Part shown: piece by piece, positions 1-7,965 of the stretch
How the letters are laid out: every line of letters starts with the position of its first letter
How positions within the stretch are numbered: the first letter of the stretch is position 1
Source: Thiohalobacter sp.
GTDB taxonomy: Bacteria > Pseudomonadota > Gammaproteobacteria > DSM-19610
Assembly: GCA_027010005.1 (NCBI GenBank)
Contig: JALVCM010000383.1
Location: 1 to 8,601 of the forward strand
DNA length: 8,601 nucleotides
Direction of reading: 5' to 3'
Position numbers and translations under genes: made by a program
Notes under the pieces: generated by a model
What the model saw: the letters and a program-made list of their open reading frames with translations, nothing else
What the model was told of the DNA's origin: nothing
The model's database searches: none

Positions 1-1059
1 CTTATGGTAGTGGTACCGTTTCTGGGGCCAGGCAATCCCCTGATGAGCAATTATATCCCGGTCTTGCAGACACCCTTGTTTATCGTGGCGCTACTGGGGT
101 TTGGCTTTGGCATAACCCTGCTTGTCCTGCGTGGCATGACGACCAATCCACCGGTCGGGTTGTACATGGAAGGCGCGGGCGCACTACGCTTTGGCTTGAA
201 CACGGCCGTTGTTTCAGCTGCCATGGCTGTATTCGCCTTTGTCTGGTCATACCTGGCAATTCCCGATTCCATGACGGGCAAAGACTATTTTGAACTGCTT
301 TTCTGGGGTGGCGGCCATATGCTGCAATTTACCTACACCCTGCTCATGCTGGTCGCCTGGCTCTGGCTCGCATCTGCCTCCGGCGTACGCCTTCCGCTGA
401 GCCCGCGGGTGGTATCGATTCTGTTTTTATTTGGATTGATTGCCGTGTTTATGGCGCCACTGATCTACTATTCCAACGCGGTCGTCTCTACTGAACATAT
501 CCTGTTTTTTACCTGGCTCATGGCCTATGGCGGCAGCCTGGCACCTGTGCCACTGGGTCTGGCAGTCCTGTATGGCCTGTTGCGCAGTCCCTCCGCATCC
601 GGATCGCAGCTGCCTTTACGTTCAGCCTTGTGGACCTCCATGATCCTTTTCGGTATCGGGGGCGGCATCGGTTTCCTGATCCAGGGCAGTAACGTCACCA
701 TTCCTGCGCATTATCACGGCTCTATCGTGGGTGTTACGCTGGCCTTTATGGGCATGACGTATGATTTATTGCCACGTCTGGGGTATGCCCGGCCGAATAT
801 GAGGCTGGCTGCTATACAACCTTATGTATATGGTGGTGGCCAGCTGCTGCACGTACTGGGGCTGGTGTGGTCCGGTGGCTATGGCGTACAACGCAAGGTG
901 GCGGGTGCTGAACAGGGTCTTGATGATATGGAGAAGATTGTAGGGATGGGATTGATGGGCTTCGGCGGACTGGTCGCCATCATTGGTGGTTTAATGTTCC
1001 TGGTGATCGTATTAAAGGCTATGACCAAAGGCCGCCAGATGCAGAAGGACACAGATTGA
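1..1059 (+). CDS. Heme-copper oxidase superfamily subunit I, C-terminal part (5' end outside window); possible noncanonical NO reductase
   Basis: The reading frame is open at base 1, so the ATG at 4 is internal and the N-terminus is missing. Counting residues from that ATG, nine membrane segments match helices IV-XII of a 12-helix subunit I. Helix VI reads WGGGHMLQF (His105). Helix X reads IPAHYHG, where His236 and His238 are the expected high-spin and low-spin heme ligands. Helix XI reads YGGGQLLHVLGL. His105 is the only recognisable CuB ligand. The helix VII position that normally holds His-His reads PLIYYSN (residues 152-158), and the residue four after His105 is Phe109 rather than the cross-linked Tyr of A- and B-type oxidases. 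It is also not classical NorB, because the Glu-rich NorB helix motifs are absent. The gene overlaps the next by four bases and is followed by an SCO chaperone, as in Nitrosomonas sNOR clusters. Membership of the superfamily is confident; the reaction catalysed (NO or O2 reduction) is unproven. Confidence 0.85.
   Translation, partial: LMVVVPFLGPGNPLMSNYIPVLQTPLFIVALLGFGFGITLLVLRGMTTNPPVGLYMEGAGALRFGLNTAVVSAAMAVFAFVWSYLAIPDSMTGKDYFELLFWGGGHMLQFTYTLLMLVAWLWLASASGVRLPLSPRVVSILFLFGLIAVFMAPLIYYSNAVVSTEHILFFTWLMAYGGSLAPVPLGLAVLYGLLRSPSASGSQLPLRSALWTSMILFGIGGGIGFLIQGSNVTIPAHYHGSIVGVTLAFMGMTYDLLPRLGYARPNMRLAAIQPYVYGGGQLLHVLGLVWSGGYGVQRKVAGAEQGLDDMEKIVGMGLMGFGGLVAIIGGLMFLVIVLKAMTKGRQMQKDTD
1043..1049 (+). 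promoter_or_regulatory. Shine-Dalgarno site deciding a TTG start
   Basis: AGAAGGA lies six bases before the TTG at 1056, inside the end of the subunit I gene. It supports this rare start codon for the small membrane protein and translational coupling through the TTGA overlap. Confidence 0.6.
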
Positions 1060-1322
1060 TAGCGCAATCACAATCTACAGGCAGTTCGCTGGTGCTGGCC
1101 GTAACCGGGACGGAAAACAATGGCGTTATTGCAGAGGCTCCAGGGGCCGGCATCGAAAGCACTGTAGCGACATCCCCTGGACCAGGTACAACAACAACTG
1201 TGGCCAGAGGTGAGCGCGAAGATTTGACGGTTTTCTTTTCTATCGGGATAGTCATTGATGTCATCCTGCTGACAGCCTTCCTGGTCTGGGCTGTTGGTCA
1301 GTGGCGCAAAGCGAAGAAGTAG
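1056..1322 (+). CDS. Small single-helix membrane protein of the oxidase-like operon
   Basis: An 88-residue protein that I cannot assign to a named family. Its TTG start overlaps the subunit I stop (TTGA) and has a good Shine-Dalgarno site. Residues 1-55 are rich in Thr, Gly, Ala, Ser and Pro and have low complexity. One hydrophobic helix (about residues 57-80) follows and ends in WAVGQWRKAKK, so the positive-inside rule puts the C-terminus in the cytoplasm and the N-terminal part in the periplasm. The helix followed by a basic tail recalls small auxiliary subunits such as CcoQ, but no specific motif proves this. Its place between subunit I and the SCO gene suggests an accessory subunit or assembly factor. 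It is likely real because of the tight operon packing and the start signal. Confidence 0.6.
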   Translation: MIAQSQSTGSSLVLAVTGTENNGVIAEAPGAGIESTVATSPGPGTTTTVARGEREDLTVFFSIGIVIDVILLTAFLVWAVGQWRKAKK

Positions 1323-1336
1323 AGACTGGAAAACCC

Positions 1337-1975
1337 GTGACCGAGAAAACACCCAGACCTTACGGAACGCTTTTACTCTTCCTTTTCTGGGTGGGATTGC
1401 TTGCAGCAGTATTCTTCTGGATGCTCCCGGGCAAGAAGACGGTTCCACCCGAACTCCAGGCGGTACTGCGCCCCGCTCCGAAACCACTGCAGGCTTTCGA
1501 ACTGGTCGATCAGTACGGGCAACCCTTTACCCTGGAACGCATGAAAGGAAAGTGGAGTTTTGTTTTTTTCGGCTACACCTATTGCCCTGATATCTGTCCG
1601 ACAACACTCTCAACCCTGACCGGGGTGATGAAACAACTGCAAACAGATTCACAGGGCCGCCCGGATATACAGGTCGTTTTTGTTTCCGTGGATCCACAGC
1701 GTGATACCCCGGATGTCCTTAAAGATTATCTGAAGTACTTTGATGAAGACTTCCAGGGAGTCACTGGCACGCAACAGGATATTGACGGTCTGACCCATCA
1801 ATTTGGTGCCGGTTATATGAAAGAGACGGAGACAACACCCGGTGAGTACCTGGTCAGCCACACCAGTTCGATTTTCCTGGTCGATCCGCACGGACGACTG
1901 CTTGCTGCATTTTCTCCCCCACACAACCCGAATACCATCGTTGACCAGTTCCGGCAGATCCGTTCACTTTTCTGA
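1337..1975 (+). CDS. SCO1/SenC/PrrC family copper chaperone, membrane-anchored
   Basis: With the GTG at 1337 the protein has 212 residues. It has an N-terminal membrane anchor (about residues 9-31) and then a periplasmic thioredoxin-like domain. The copper-binding signature is complete: YTYCPDICP gives Cys83 and Cys87 (CxxxC), and LVSHTSS gives His175, followed by the family's LVDPHG strand. The family delivers copper, mainly to the CuA centre of subunit II, or reduces its cysteines. An alternative GTG at 1301 would add 12 residues and overlap the previous gene by 22 bases. I prefer 1337 because GGA lies six bases upstream and the overlap disappears, but the choice is open. It is the last gene of the oxidase-like operon. 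The neighbour's reduced CuB site suggests the copper goes to a CuA subunit encoded upstream, or that the protein has a redox role. Confidence 0.93.
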   Translation: MTEKTPRPYGTLLLFLFWVGLLAAVFFWMLPGKKTVPPELQAVLRPAPKPLQAFELVDQYGQPFTLERMKGKWSFVFFGYTYCPDICPTTLSTLTGVMKQLQTDSQGRPDIQVVFVSVDPQRDTPDVLKDYLKYFDEDFQGVTGTQQDIDGLTHQFGAGYMKETETTPGEYLVSHTSSIFLVDPHGRLLAAFSPPHNPNTIVDQFRQIRSLF

Positions 1976-2019
1976 AATATGAGCCTGTAGCACCGGCTCA
2001 CTGCCGCTGCCGGTACAAC

Positions 2020-2033
2020 TTGATACAAATCAA
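2020..2033 (+). promoter_or_regulatory. FNR/DNR-type operator upstream of the nosR/nirI-like gene
   Basis: TTGATACAAATCAA is a perfect TTGAT-N4-ATCAA palindrome, the consensus of the Crp/FNR family regulators FNR, ANR and DNR. A weak -10 match, TAAGAT at 2058-2063, puts the transcript start near 2070 and the operator centre near -43, the spacing of an activated class II promoter. This implies induction under low oxygen or by NO. The regulator itself is not in the window. Confidence 0.8.
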
Positions 2034-2108
2034 TGACAGTAGTACCCGATTGGTGCCTAAGATGATCCTTTCTGATTGATTAATATGCGTCATTGGAGCA
2101 GGCTACCG

Positions 2109-2126
2109 ATGATTTTTCATAAATGA
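2109..2126 (+). other. Possible five-codon leader ORF coupled to the nosR/nirI-like gene
   Basis: ATG ATT TTT CAT AAA TGA would encode MIFHK. GGAG at 2095-2098 sits ten bases before this ATG, while the ATG at 2123 has no Shine-Dalgarno site of its own at normal distance. The leader stop overlaps the next start (ATGA), so ribosomes ending here could restart at 2123. Such a short ORF can arise by chance. Confidence 0.3.
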
Positions 2127-3736
2127 AGCCAGATTCGCCTGTGATGAATCATCCAGTACATATTCTATACCGGCATTTTTTACCTTCACCTGCACAATTT
2201 GCGGTATGGGTGCTGGTGATGGCGGGTGCAATCAGCACGGCCTGCGCCGATACTGTTAATGATCTGGCGCTGAAGTATTTCCCGCAAGCGGACCGGGTCG
2301 GGGAATTTGAGGGTGACCCGCTTGCCGCGCCGGTCTATGAGGGCGAACGCCTGCTGGGCTATGTACTGCGCACCACGGACATTGCCCCCATTCCGGCCTA
2401 TTCCGGAAAACCGATTACCTTGCTCGTCGGCCTGGGGCTTGACGGCCGGATTACCGGCCTCCGGATCATCAAACATTCCGAGCCTATCCTGGCCGCCGGA
2501 GTCTCCGAAAAGGATCTGAAACGCTATGTTGATCAGTACCATGGCGTATCAGTGCGTGAACGGGTAAAGCTGGGGGGTGCAGAGCGCAAAGGCTATGTGA
2601 CCATAGACGGGATTACTGGCGCAACCATTACAGCAATGGTCATGAACGCCACGGTAATGAAGGCTGTCAAGAAAGTCGCCGTATCGCGCGGGATACCGTT
2701 ACCCGCCAAAGCACCGGCACAGACAACTGCACCCGCTGATACCCCGGCGGCCCGGCAAGATTCGGCCTCGTGGCTGTATGAGACCAGCGAGCCTTTCTGG
2801 GTATCTGTATGGCGCGAGAGAATATGGCAGATCGCTGTGTTATCAGTTGCTCTCGGTATTCTGGTTTTCATCCTGCTGTTCCAGGACTGGCTGACCCGTC
2901 GGCCAGTCCTGTTGAGGTATATTCGTATCGGGTACCTGCTTTTTACCCTGCTATTTATAGGCTGGTACAGCCTCGCCCAGCTTTCGATTATTCACGTACT
3001 GACCTTTATCAATGCAATCACTCACCAGTTCACCTGGGAAGCCTTCCTGGTTGACCCGCTGATATTTATCCTGTGGGGCTTTGTGGCACTGACACTGCTG
3101 TTGTGGGGACGTGGGGTGTATTGCGGCTGGCTGTGTCCGTTTGGCGCCCTGCAGGAATTGATTCACAAGATCGCCCGGCGCCTGAAAATTCCCGAGTACC
3201 AGTTCCCGGCTGTTGTGCATGAACGGTTGACCGCATTGAAATATGTCATATTTGTGGGGCTGTTCGGCCTGTCCCTGCAATCTATCGGCTATGCTTCCAT
3301 GGCCGCCGAAGTGGAGCCATTTAAAACGGCAATTGTGCTGCACTTCAACAGGGGAGGTATTTTCCTGGCTTATGCCCTTGCGCTGCTTGTCATAGCCGCT
3401 TTCAACAGCAAGTTTTTTTGCAAGTACCTCTGCCCCCTCGGGGCATCTCTGGCGATCCCGGCACCGTTGCGCATCTTCGACTGGCTGCGGCGGCGCAAGG
3501 AGTGTGGCCGGCCCTGCCAGATCTGTGCCATACAGTGTGAAGTACAGGCTGTCCGTCCAACCGGCGAGATCAACCCCAATGAGTGCCACTATTGCCTGGA
3601 TTGCCAGGTGACCTACTGGGACGATCACCGGTGCCCGCCCCTGTCAGAAAAACGTGTCAGAAGGGAAAAAAGCAAGGCGGCACTGGAGCGCATCAGGTCT
3701 GCGGAATCGGGGGCAACAAAAAATCCGGAGAAATAA
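2123..3736 (+). CDS. nirI: NosR/NirI family FMN-binding, 4Fe-4S polyferredoxin membrane protein (short form)
   Basis: A 537-residue protein. A hydrophobic signal segment (about 26-43) is followed by a periplasmic FMN-binding domain (about 65-190). The motif DGITGAT offers Thr168 as the probable covalent FMN site. About five membrane helices follow (from residue 236 on), with two CxxxCP motifs on the cytoplasmic side (Cys334/338 and Cys433/437). The C-terminal ferredoxin-like part has clusters Cys461/465/468/472 and Cys488/491/494/504 and ends with the NosR-like NECHYCLDCQ and CPPL blocks. NosR is needed for N2O reductase expression and activity; Paracoccus NirI plays a comparable role for nitrite reductase. 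Classical members have about 700 residues, so the stretch between the flavin domain and the membrane part is shortened here. The symbol nirI rests on position directly upstream of nirS; the family itself is secure. Confidence 0.9.
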   Translation: MKPDSPVMNHPVHILYRHFLPSPAQFAVWVLVMAGAISTACADTVNDLALKYFPQADRVGEFEGDPLAAPVYEGERLLGYVLRTTDIAPIPAYSGKPITLLVGLGLDGRITGLRIIKHSEPILAAGVSEKDLKRYVDQYHGVSVRERVKLGGAERKGYVTIDGITGATITAMVMNATVMKAVKKVAVSRGIPLPAKAPAQTTAPADTPAARQDSASWLYETSEPFWVSVWRERIWQIAVLSVALGILVFILLFQDWLTRRPVLLRYIRIGYLLFTLLFIGWYSLAQLSIIHVLTFINAITHQFTWEAFLVDPLIFILWGFVALTLLLWGRGVYCGWLCPFGALQELIHKIARRLKIPEYQFPAVVHERLTALKYVIFVGLFGLSLQSIGYASMAAEVEPFKTAIVLHFNRGGIFLAYALALLVIAAFNSKFFCKYLCPLGASLAIPAPLRIFDWLRRRKECGRPCQICAIQCEVQAVRPTGEINPNECHYCLDCQVTYWDDHRCPPLSEKRVRREKSKAALERIRSAESGATKNPEK

Positions 3737-3764
3737 CGCTTGCGTGCGCTGTTTCGCAGGCCAT

Positions 3765-5567
<1,803 letters not shown>

Positions 5568-5585
5568 TCCGGTCTGCCGCAAAAC

Positions 5586-5623
5586 AAACGGGAGGGGGAA
5601 TAACTTCCCCCTCCCGTTTTTTT
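5586..5623 (+). terminator. Strong, probably bidirectional rho-independent terminator after nirS
   Basis: A perfect 15-base-pair stem (5586-5600 pairs with 5605-5619) with a TAAC loop ends in seven T in a row (5617-5623). It starts 18 bases after the nirS stop. Read on the minus strand, the stem is followed by the complement of AAAACAAA, so it can also end the convergent hemerythrin gene, whose stop is at 5630-5632. Confidence 0.93.
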
Positions 5624-5629
5624 ATCTGT

Positions 5630-6097
5630 TCAGATATCCCACTTCCTGCTTGTCTTCGACATATCGAATTCATCAAGTTGCCGTGAGATTTCTTCCCGGT
5701 TGGCATCCAGGATATGACTTGCCATGGGCAAAAAGAGGTCCTCTTCCTTTTCATGATGCTTGATCATCTGTCTTTCCAGGTGTACCAGGCATTCCAGGAC
5801 GTAATCCGAGTCCCTGGTTTCGATGATCCGCGCCATATCCGTAACAAGACGCGCAATGTGATCATGTTCCTCACGCAACGCACTTGTCGGACCCTGGGGT
5901 GCATGAGCTGCAGCTTCGTAGGCAGGATACAGCACCTCTTCTTCAAGGGCCATGTGCCGTTTCAGGTGTGAGACCATTCTCCTGAACAGTAAATTGGCCG
6001 TCTTCCAGTCCTCGACTTCGATTGCTTCCTCGCACCGGGACAGGAGATTCTCATACAGTGAGTGCTCATGTATTAGCCAGTTATCGGTGCTGCCCAT
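5630..6097 (-). CDS. Hemerythrin HHE-domain protein
   Basis: A 155-residue cytoplasmic, helix-rich protein with no signal peptide. It carries two HHE-type halves. The first has His12, His44 and the H-x3-E motif His48/Glu52 before LYP. The second has His78 (EEHDHI), His106 and His114/Glu118 before LFLP. Together these give the five or so His and two carboxylates expected for a non-heme di-iron site in a four-helix bundle. The family includes oxygen or NO binding proteins and the RIC/YtfE iron-sulfur repair proteins; this protein lacks the extra N-terminal domain and cysteine pair of YtfE. GGAGGAA at 6106-6112 (complement) lies about eight bases before the start. It converges on nirS and shares its terminator. 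The location suggests a role with NO or oxygen, but the exact function is inferred only from context. Confidence 0.9.
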   Translation of the reverse strand: MGSTDNWLIHEHSLYENLLSRCEEAIEVEDWKTANLLFRRMVSHLKRHMALEEEVLYPAYEAAAHAPQGPTSALREEHDHIARLVTDMARIIETRDSDYVLECLVHLERQMIKHHEKEEDLFLPMASHILDANREEISRQLDEFDMSKTSRKWDI

Positions 6098-6130
6098 GGA
6101 ACCTGTTCCTCCGGAGATTATATATTGTCT

Positions 6131-6159
6131 ATGAGAATCCTCCGGGCCAGACTAGTCAA
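6131..6159 (-). promoter_or_regulatory. Candidate sigma70 promoter of the hemerythrin-domain gene
   Basis: On the minus strand TTGACT (complement of 6154-6159, five of six consensus bases) and TCTCAT (complement of 6131-6136, four of six) are 17 bases apart. Transcription would start near 6124, leaving a leader of about 27 bases that contains the Shine-Dalgarno site. Moderate match only. Confidence 0.4.
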
Positions 6160-6255
6160 GGGGGCAGCATTGTATTTATAGGTGCAATTCACGAAAATAC
6201 AGGTGTCTCGCGGGAATCCATGATCAGATCAGCCTGGACAGGAGTATATCCAAAG

Positions 6256-6654
6256 ATGAAGAACTTCCTGACAAGCGTGCTTGTCTCTCTGACCCTGTTG
6301 ACCGGATGTGGCCAGCAGCCTGTAAACACACCTGCTGAGTTAAGCCCATTCATCGAAAAGTTAAAGGAAAACGGCGTGGATGGGACACTACTTGTAAGGG
6401 CGCCCTTCAATGAAGACATGGAATACGTTGCAGAATATGAAATAGCAAGGTATGCAAGCACACGGGTTATCTCCCTGTTCAAATTCAGGGATGCTGAAAA
6501 AGCACAGGAAAATCTGCAGGAAGCCCTGAAGAATAAAAAATTATCCGGGCAGGCCCGTAATGGATCATTCATCATTGCAGCAACCTTTTACCCCCCGGAC
6601 GAGGAAGCTGTAGAGAAAATAAAAGCCCTTTTCCTGGCACAAAAGTTCGAGTGA
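6256..6654 (+). CDS. Small lipoprotein of unknown function
   Basis: A 132-residue protein that I do not recognise. It starts with a lipoprotein signal peptide: basic MKNF, a hydrophobic core, and the lipobox LTGC with Cys18 as the lipidated residue. The mature part (about 115 residues) is charged and appears to be a small alpha/beta domain, with alternating strand-like (GTLLVRAPF, TRVISLFKF) and helix-like stretches rich in Glu, Lys and Ala. The open frame extends upstream to 6022, but that part lies over the divergent promoter region and lacks protein-like composition. The ATG at 6256 has AGGAG about 11 bases upstream and opens the signal peptide, so I start there. Its stop overlaps the ATG of the next gene (TGATG), so the two are probably coupled. 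No function can be given. Confidence 0.7.
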   Translation: MKNFLTSVLVSLTLLTGCGQQPVNTPAELSPFIEKLKENGVDGTLLVRAPFNEDMEYVAEYEIARYASTRVISLFKFRDAEKAQENLQEALKNKKLSGQARNGSFIIAATFYPPDEEAVEKIKALFLAQKFE

Positions 6655-7418
6655 TGAAGGCGACTCGCTTACTGCTTGTACTGCTGCCCCTGGTTATCGT
6701 GGTTGCCGGTATCGTATGGCGGGTGGTGGTGGAACAGGACACGACACAGGACTGGGAGATGCGCAAGCTACGCTTCCAGCAAGCGGCGGCACGTGCCGAG
6801 CCCCTGATCCGGGCCATCGATGCATACACGTCTGCTACCGGGTACCCGCCAGTGGCACTTTCCGATATCAGTCCGGCATACCTGGAAAAGCTGCCTGCTA
6901 CAGGATTGCAGGAATGCAGCACTTTCGAGTACCGGTCTCTCGCACACAAACAGGGGTCGATTGTGTGGTACGACCTGGGATCAAGACAGGGCCAGCCCTG
7001 GTCCGGTCAAAACCGGTACAACGAGGGTGATCCCGACCACGCTATCCTGGTATTCACCCTGGATGCACAGGAAAAAATTACCGGCGCCCTGATCGAGCGA
7101 TTACCGAAAGACCGTGAAGCGGAAGCTTTCGAATCAACACGCTGGAAAGCGGGAGGAAACCGCATCAGTATGGCATTGGCCCTGCCCGATACTTACCGCT
7201 TGCAGGGCATGCCGAGAGACGTGTTCGAATCTCTGCTGGGACTCCCTGATGGCAGCCGGGTTGTGCACGGCGCAGCCTGGGAATTACGCATCAATTGCCC
7301 AACCGGGCTGTTGAACCACGATACCTTTATTTACTGGCCCACACAGAAGTACCCGCAACACCTGTACGGCGGAAGTACAGAGCCCATCGGCCAATGGGTT
7401 TATGTGCACAGCCAGTAG
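6654..7418 (+). CDS. Membrane-anchored periplasmic protein of unknown function
   Basis: A 254-residue protein starting at the ATG that overlaps the lipoprotein stop by one base; a GTG three bases earlier is also possible. It has one N-terminal hydrophobic helix (about residues 5-24) and then a soluble part that should face the periplasm. Residues about 40-80 (helix AEPLIRAIDAY, then TGYPP, then PAYLEKLP) resemble the N-terminal region of type II secretion pseudopilins and related proteins, where a membrane helix leads to a Tyr-Pro motif. However, the prepilin peptidase signature is not evident and the protein is longer than pseudopilins. The remainder has many aromatic residues (VWYDLG, FIYWPTQ, WVYVHSQ at the end) and two Cys. 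I do not recognise the family. Co-transcription with the lipoprotein suggests they act together in the cell envelope. Confidence 0.7.
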   Translation: MKATRLLLVLLPLVIVVAGIVWRVVVEQDTTQDWEMRKLRFQQAAARAEPLIRAIDAYTSATGYPPVALSDISPAYLEKLPATGLQECSTFEYRSLAHKQGSIVWYDLGSRQGQPWSGQNRYNEGDPDHAILVFTLDAQEKITGALIERLPKDREAEAFESTRWKAGGNRISMALALPDTYRLQGMPRDVFESLLGLPDGSRVVHGAAWELRINCPTGLLNHDTFIYWPTQKYPQHLYGGSTEPIGQWVYVHSQ

Positions 7419-7485
7419 CCTGTCAATCCGTGTGAGGCAAATCCTGGCAGACGTTATGCTACTATCATTGTTACGGGAAATTGCC

Positions 7486-7490
7486 GGAGG
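7486..7490 (+). promoter_or_regulatory. Strong Shine-Dalgarno site of the bacteriohemerythrin gene
   Basis: GGAGG sits six bases before the ATG at 7497. This fixes the start and suggests efficient translation. No convincing promoter or operator was found in the 78 bases before the gene. Confidence 0.7.
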
Positions 7491-7496
7491 TAAGTC

Positions 7497-7949
7497 ATGT
7501 TTGGTTTCAAGAGTTCAGCCGCCAAAGACAGTTCACATTGCCTGTTAAAAGAAGTCGGCATAGCCGAGATCAATAAACAGCACCTGCGCCTGGCGAGTTA
7601 TGCCGTGGAGTTCAGCCTGATCGTTGATGAGCTGTCAGAAAGAGAGCCAACCAACCAGGACTGGCGTCGTATCGATGCGCTGTTCAGCAAGATCATGCGC
7701 TACGTGGCCACACATTTTGCGCAGGAAGAGGAGTTGATGCGCAAGTATGATTACCCGGACTACACGGCGCACAAGAAACTGCACGACAAATTCTCTGCAG
7801 AGATGATAAAACTGCAGGCGGATATCAATAACCGGAATGTTAAATTCAAGAAAAAAATGAGCAGCCTGCTGTGGGACTGGCTGTACCATCACATCAACGA
7901 AATCGATTACCAGTACAGGGAATTCTTCCTGGAAAAAGGACTAAGTTGA
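7497..7949 (+). CDS. Bacteriohemerythrin (O2/NO-binding di-iron protein)
   Basis: A 150-residue cytoplasmic protein with no signal peptide or membrane segment, about 20 residues longer than the Methylococcus protein because of an N-terminal extension. The complete ligand set of a classical hemerythrin is visible: His29 (INKQH), His73 and Glu77 (HFAQEEELM), His92 and His96 (AHKKLH), and His132 and Asp137 (HINEID). The spacings agree with His22, His58, Glu62, His77, His81, His117 and Asp122 of Methylococcus bacteriohemerythrin. Such proteins bind O2 reversibly and can react with NO; proposed roles are oxygen delivery, storage or sensing. It is distinct from the two-HHE protein at 5630-6097. Context near nirS supports a link with oxygen or NO, but the role in this cell is inferred. 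Confidence 0.96.
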   Translation: MFGFKSSAAKDSSHCLLKEVGIAEINKQHLRLASYAVEFSLIVDELSEREPTNQDWRRIDALFSKIMRYVATHFAQEEELMRKYDYPDYTAHKKLHDKFSAEMIKLQADINNRNVKFKKKMSSLLWDWLYHHINEIDYQYREFFLEKGLS

Positions 7950-7965
7950 GAGACTCCGGACGCGA

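Noticed and set aside
1..1059. Classical cNOR/qNOR NorB or cbb3 CcoN as identity of the first gene
   Set aside because: The helix VII His pair shared by NorB and CcoN is missing, as are the NorB glutamates; the helix X and XI motifs point to another branch.
1980..2014. Two overlapping inverted repeats after the SCO gene
   Set aside because: Each stem is only six base pairs, the two exclude each other, and there is no T tract, so a terminator or switch is not supported.
6117..6122. Perfect TATAAT on the minus strand before the hemerythrin-domain gene
   Set aside because: Transcription from it would start inside the Shine-Dalgarno site, and no -35 element lies at the right distance; the pair at 6131-6159 fits better.
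6165..6187. Possible NsrR-like NO-responsive site in the intergenic region before the lipoprotein gene
   Set aside because: Only short GCATT and GTGCAAT pieces resemble it, and they do not form the required palindrome.
6022..6255. Upstream extension of the lipoprotein frame
   Set aside because: It overlaps the hemerythrin gene and its promoter region; the ATG at 6256 has a Shine-Dalgarno site and starts a clean lipoprotein signal.
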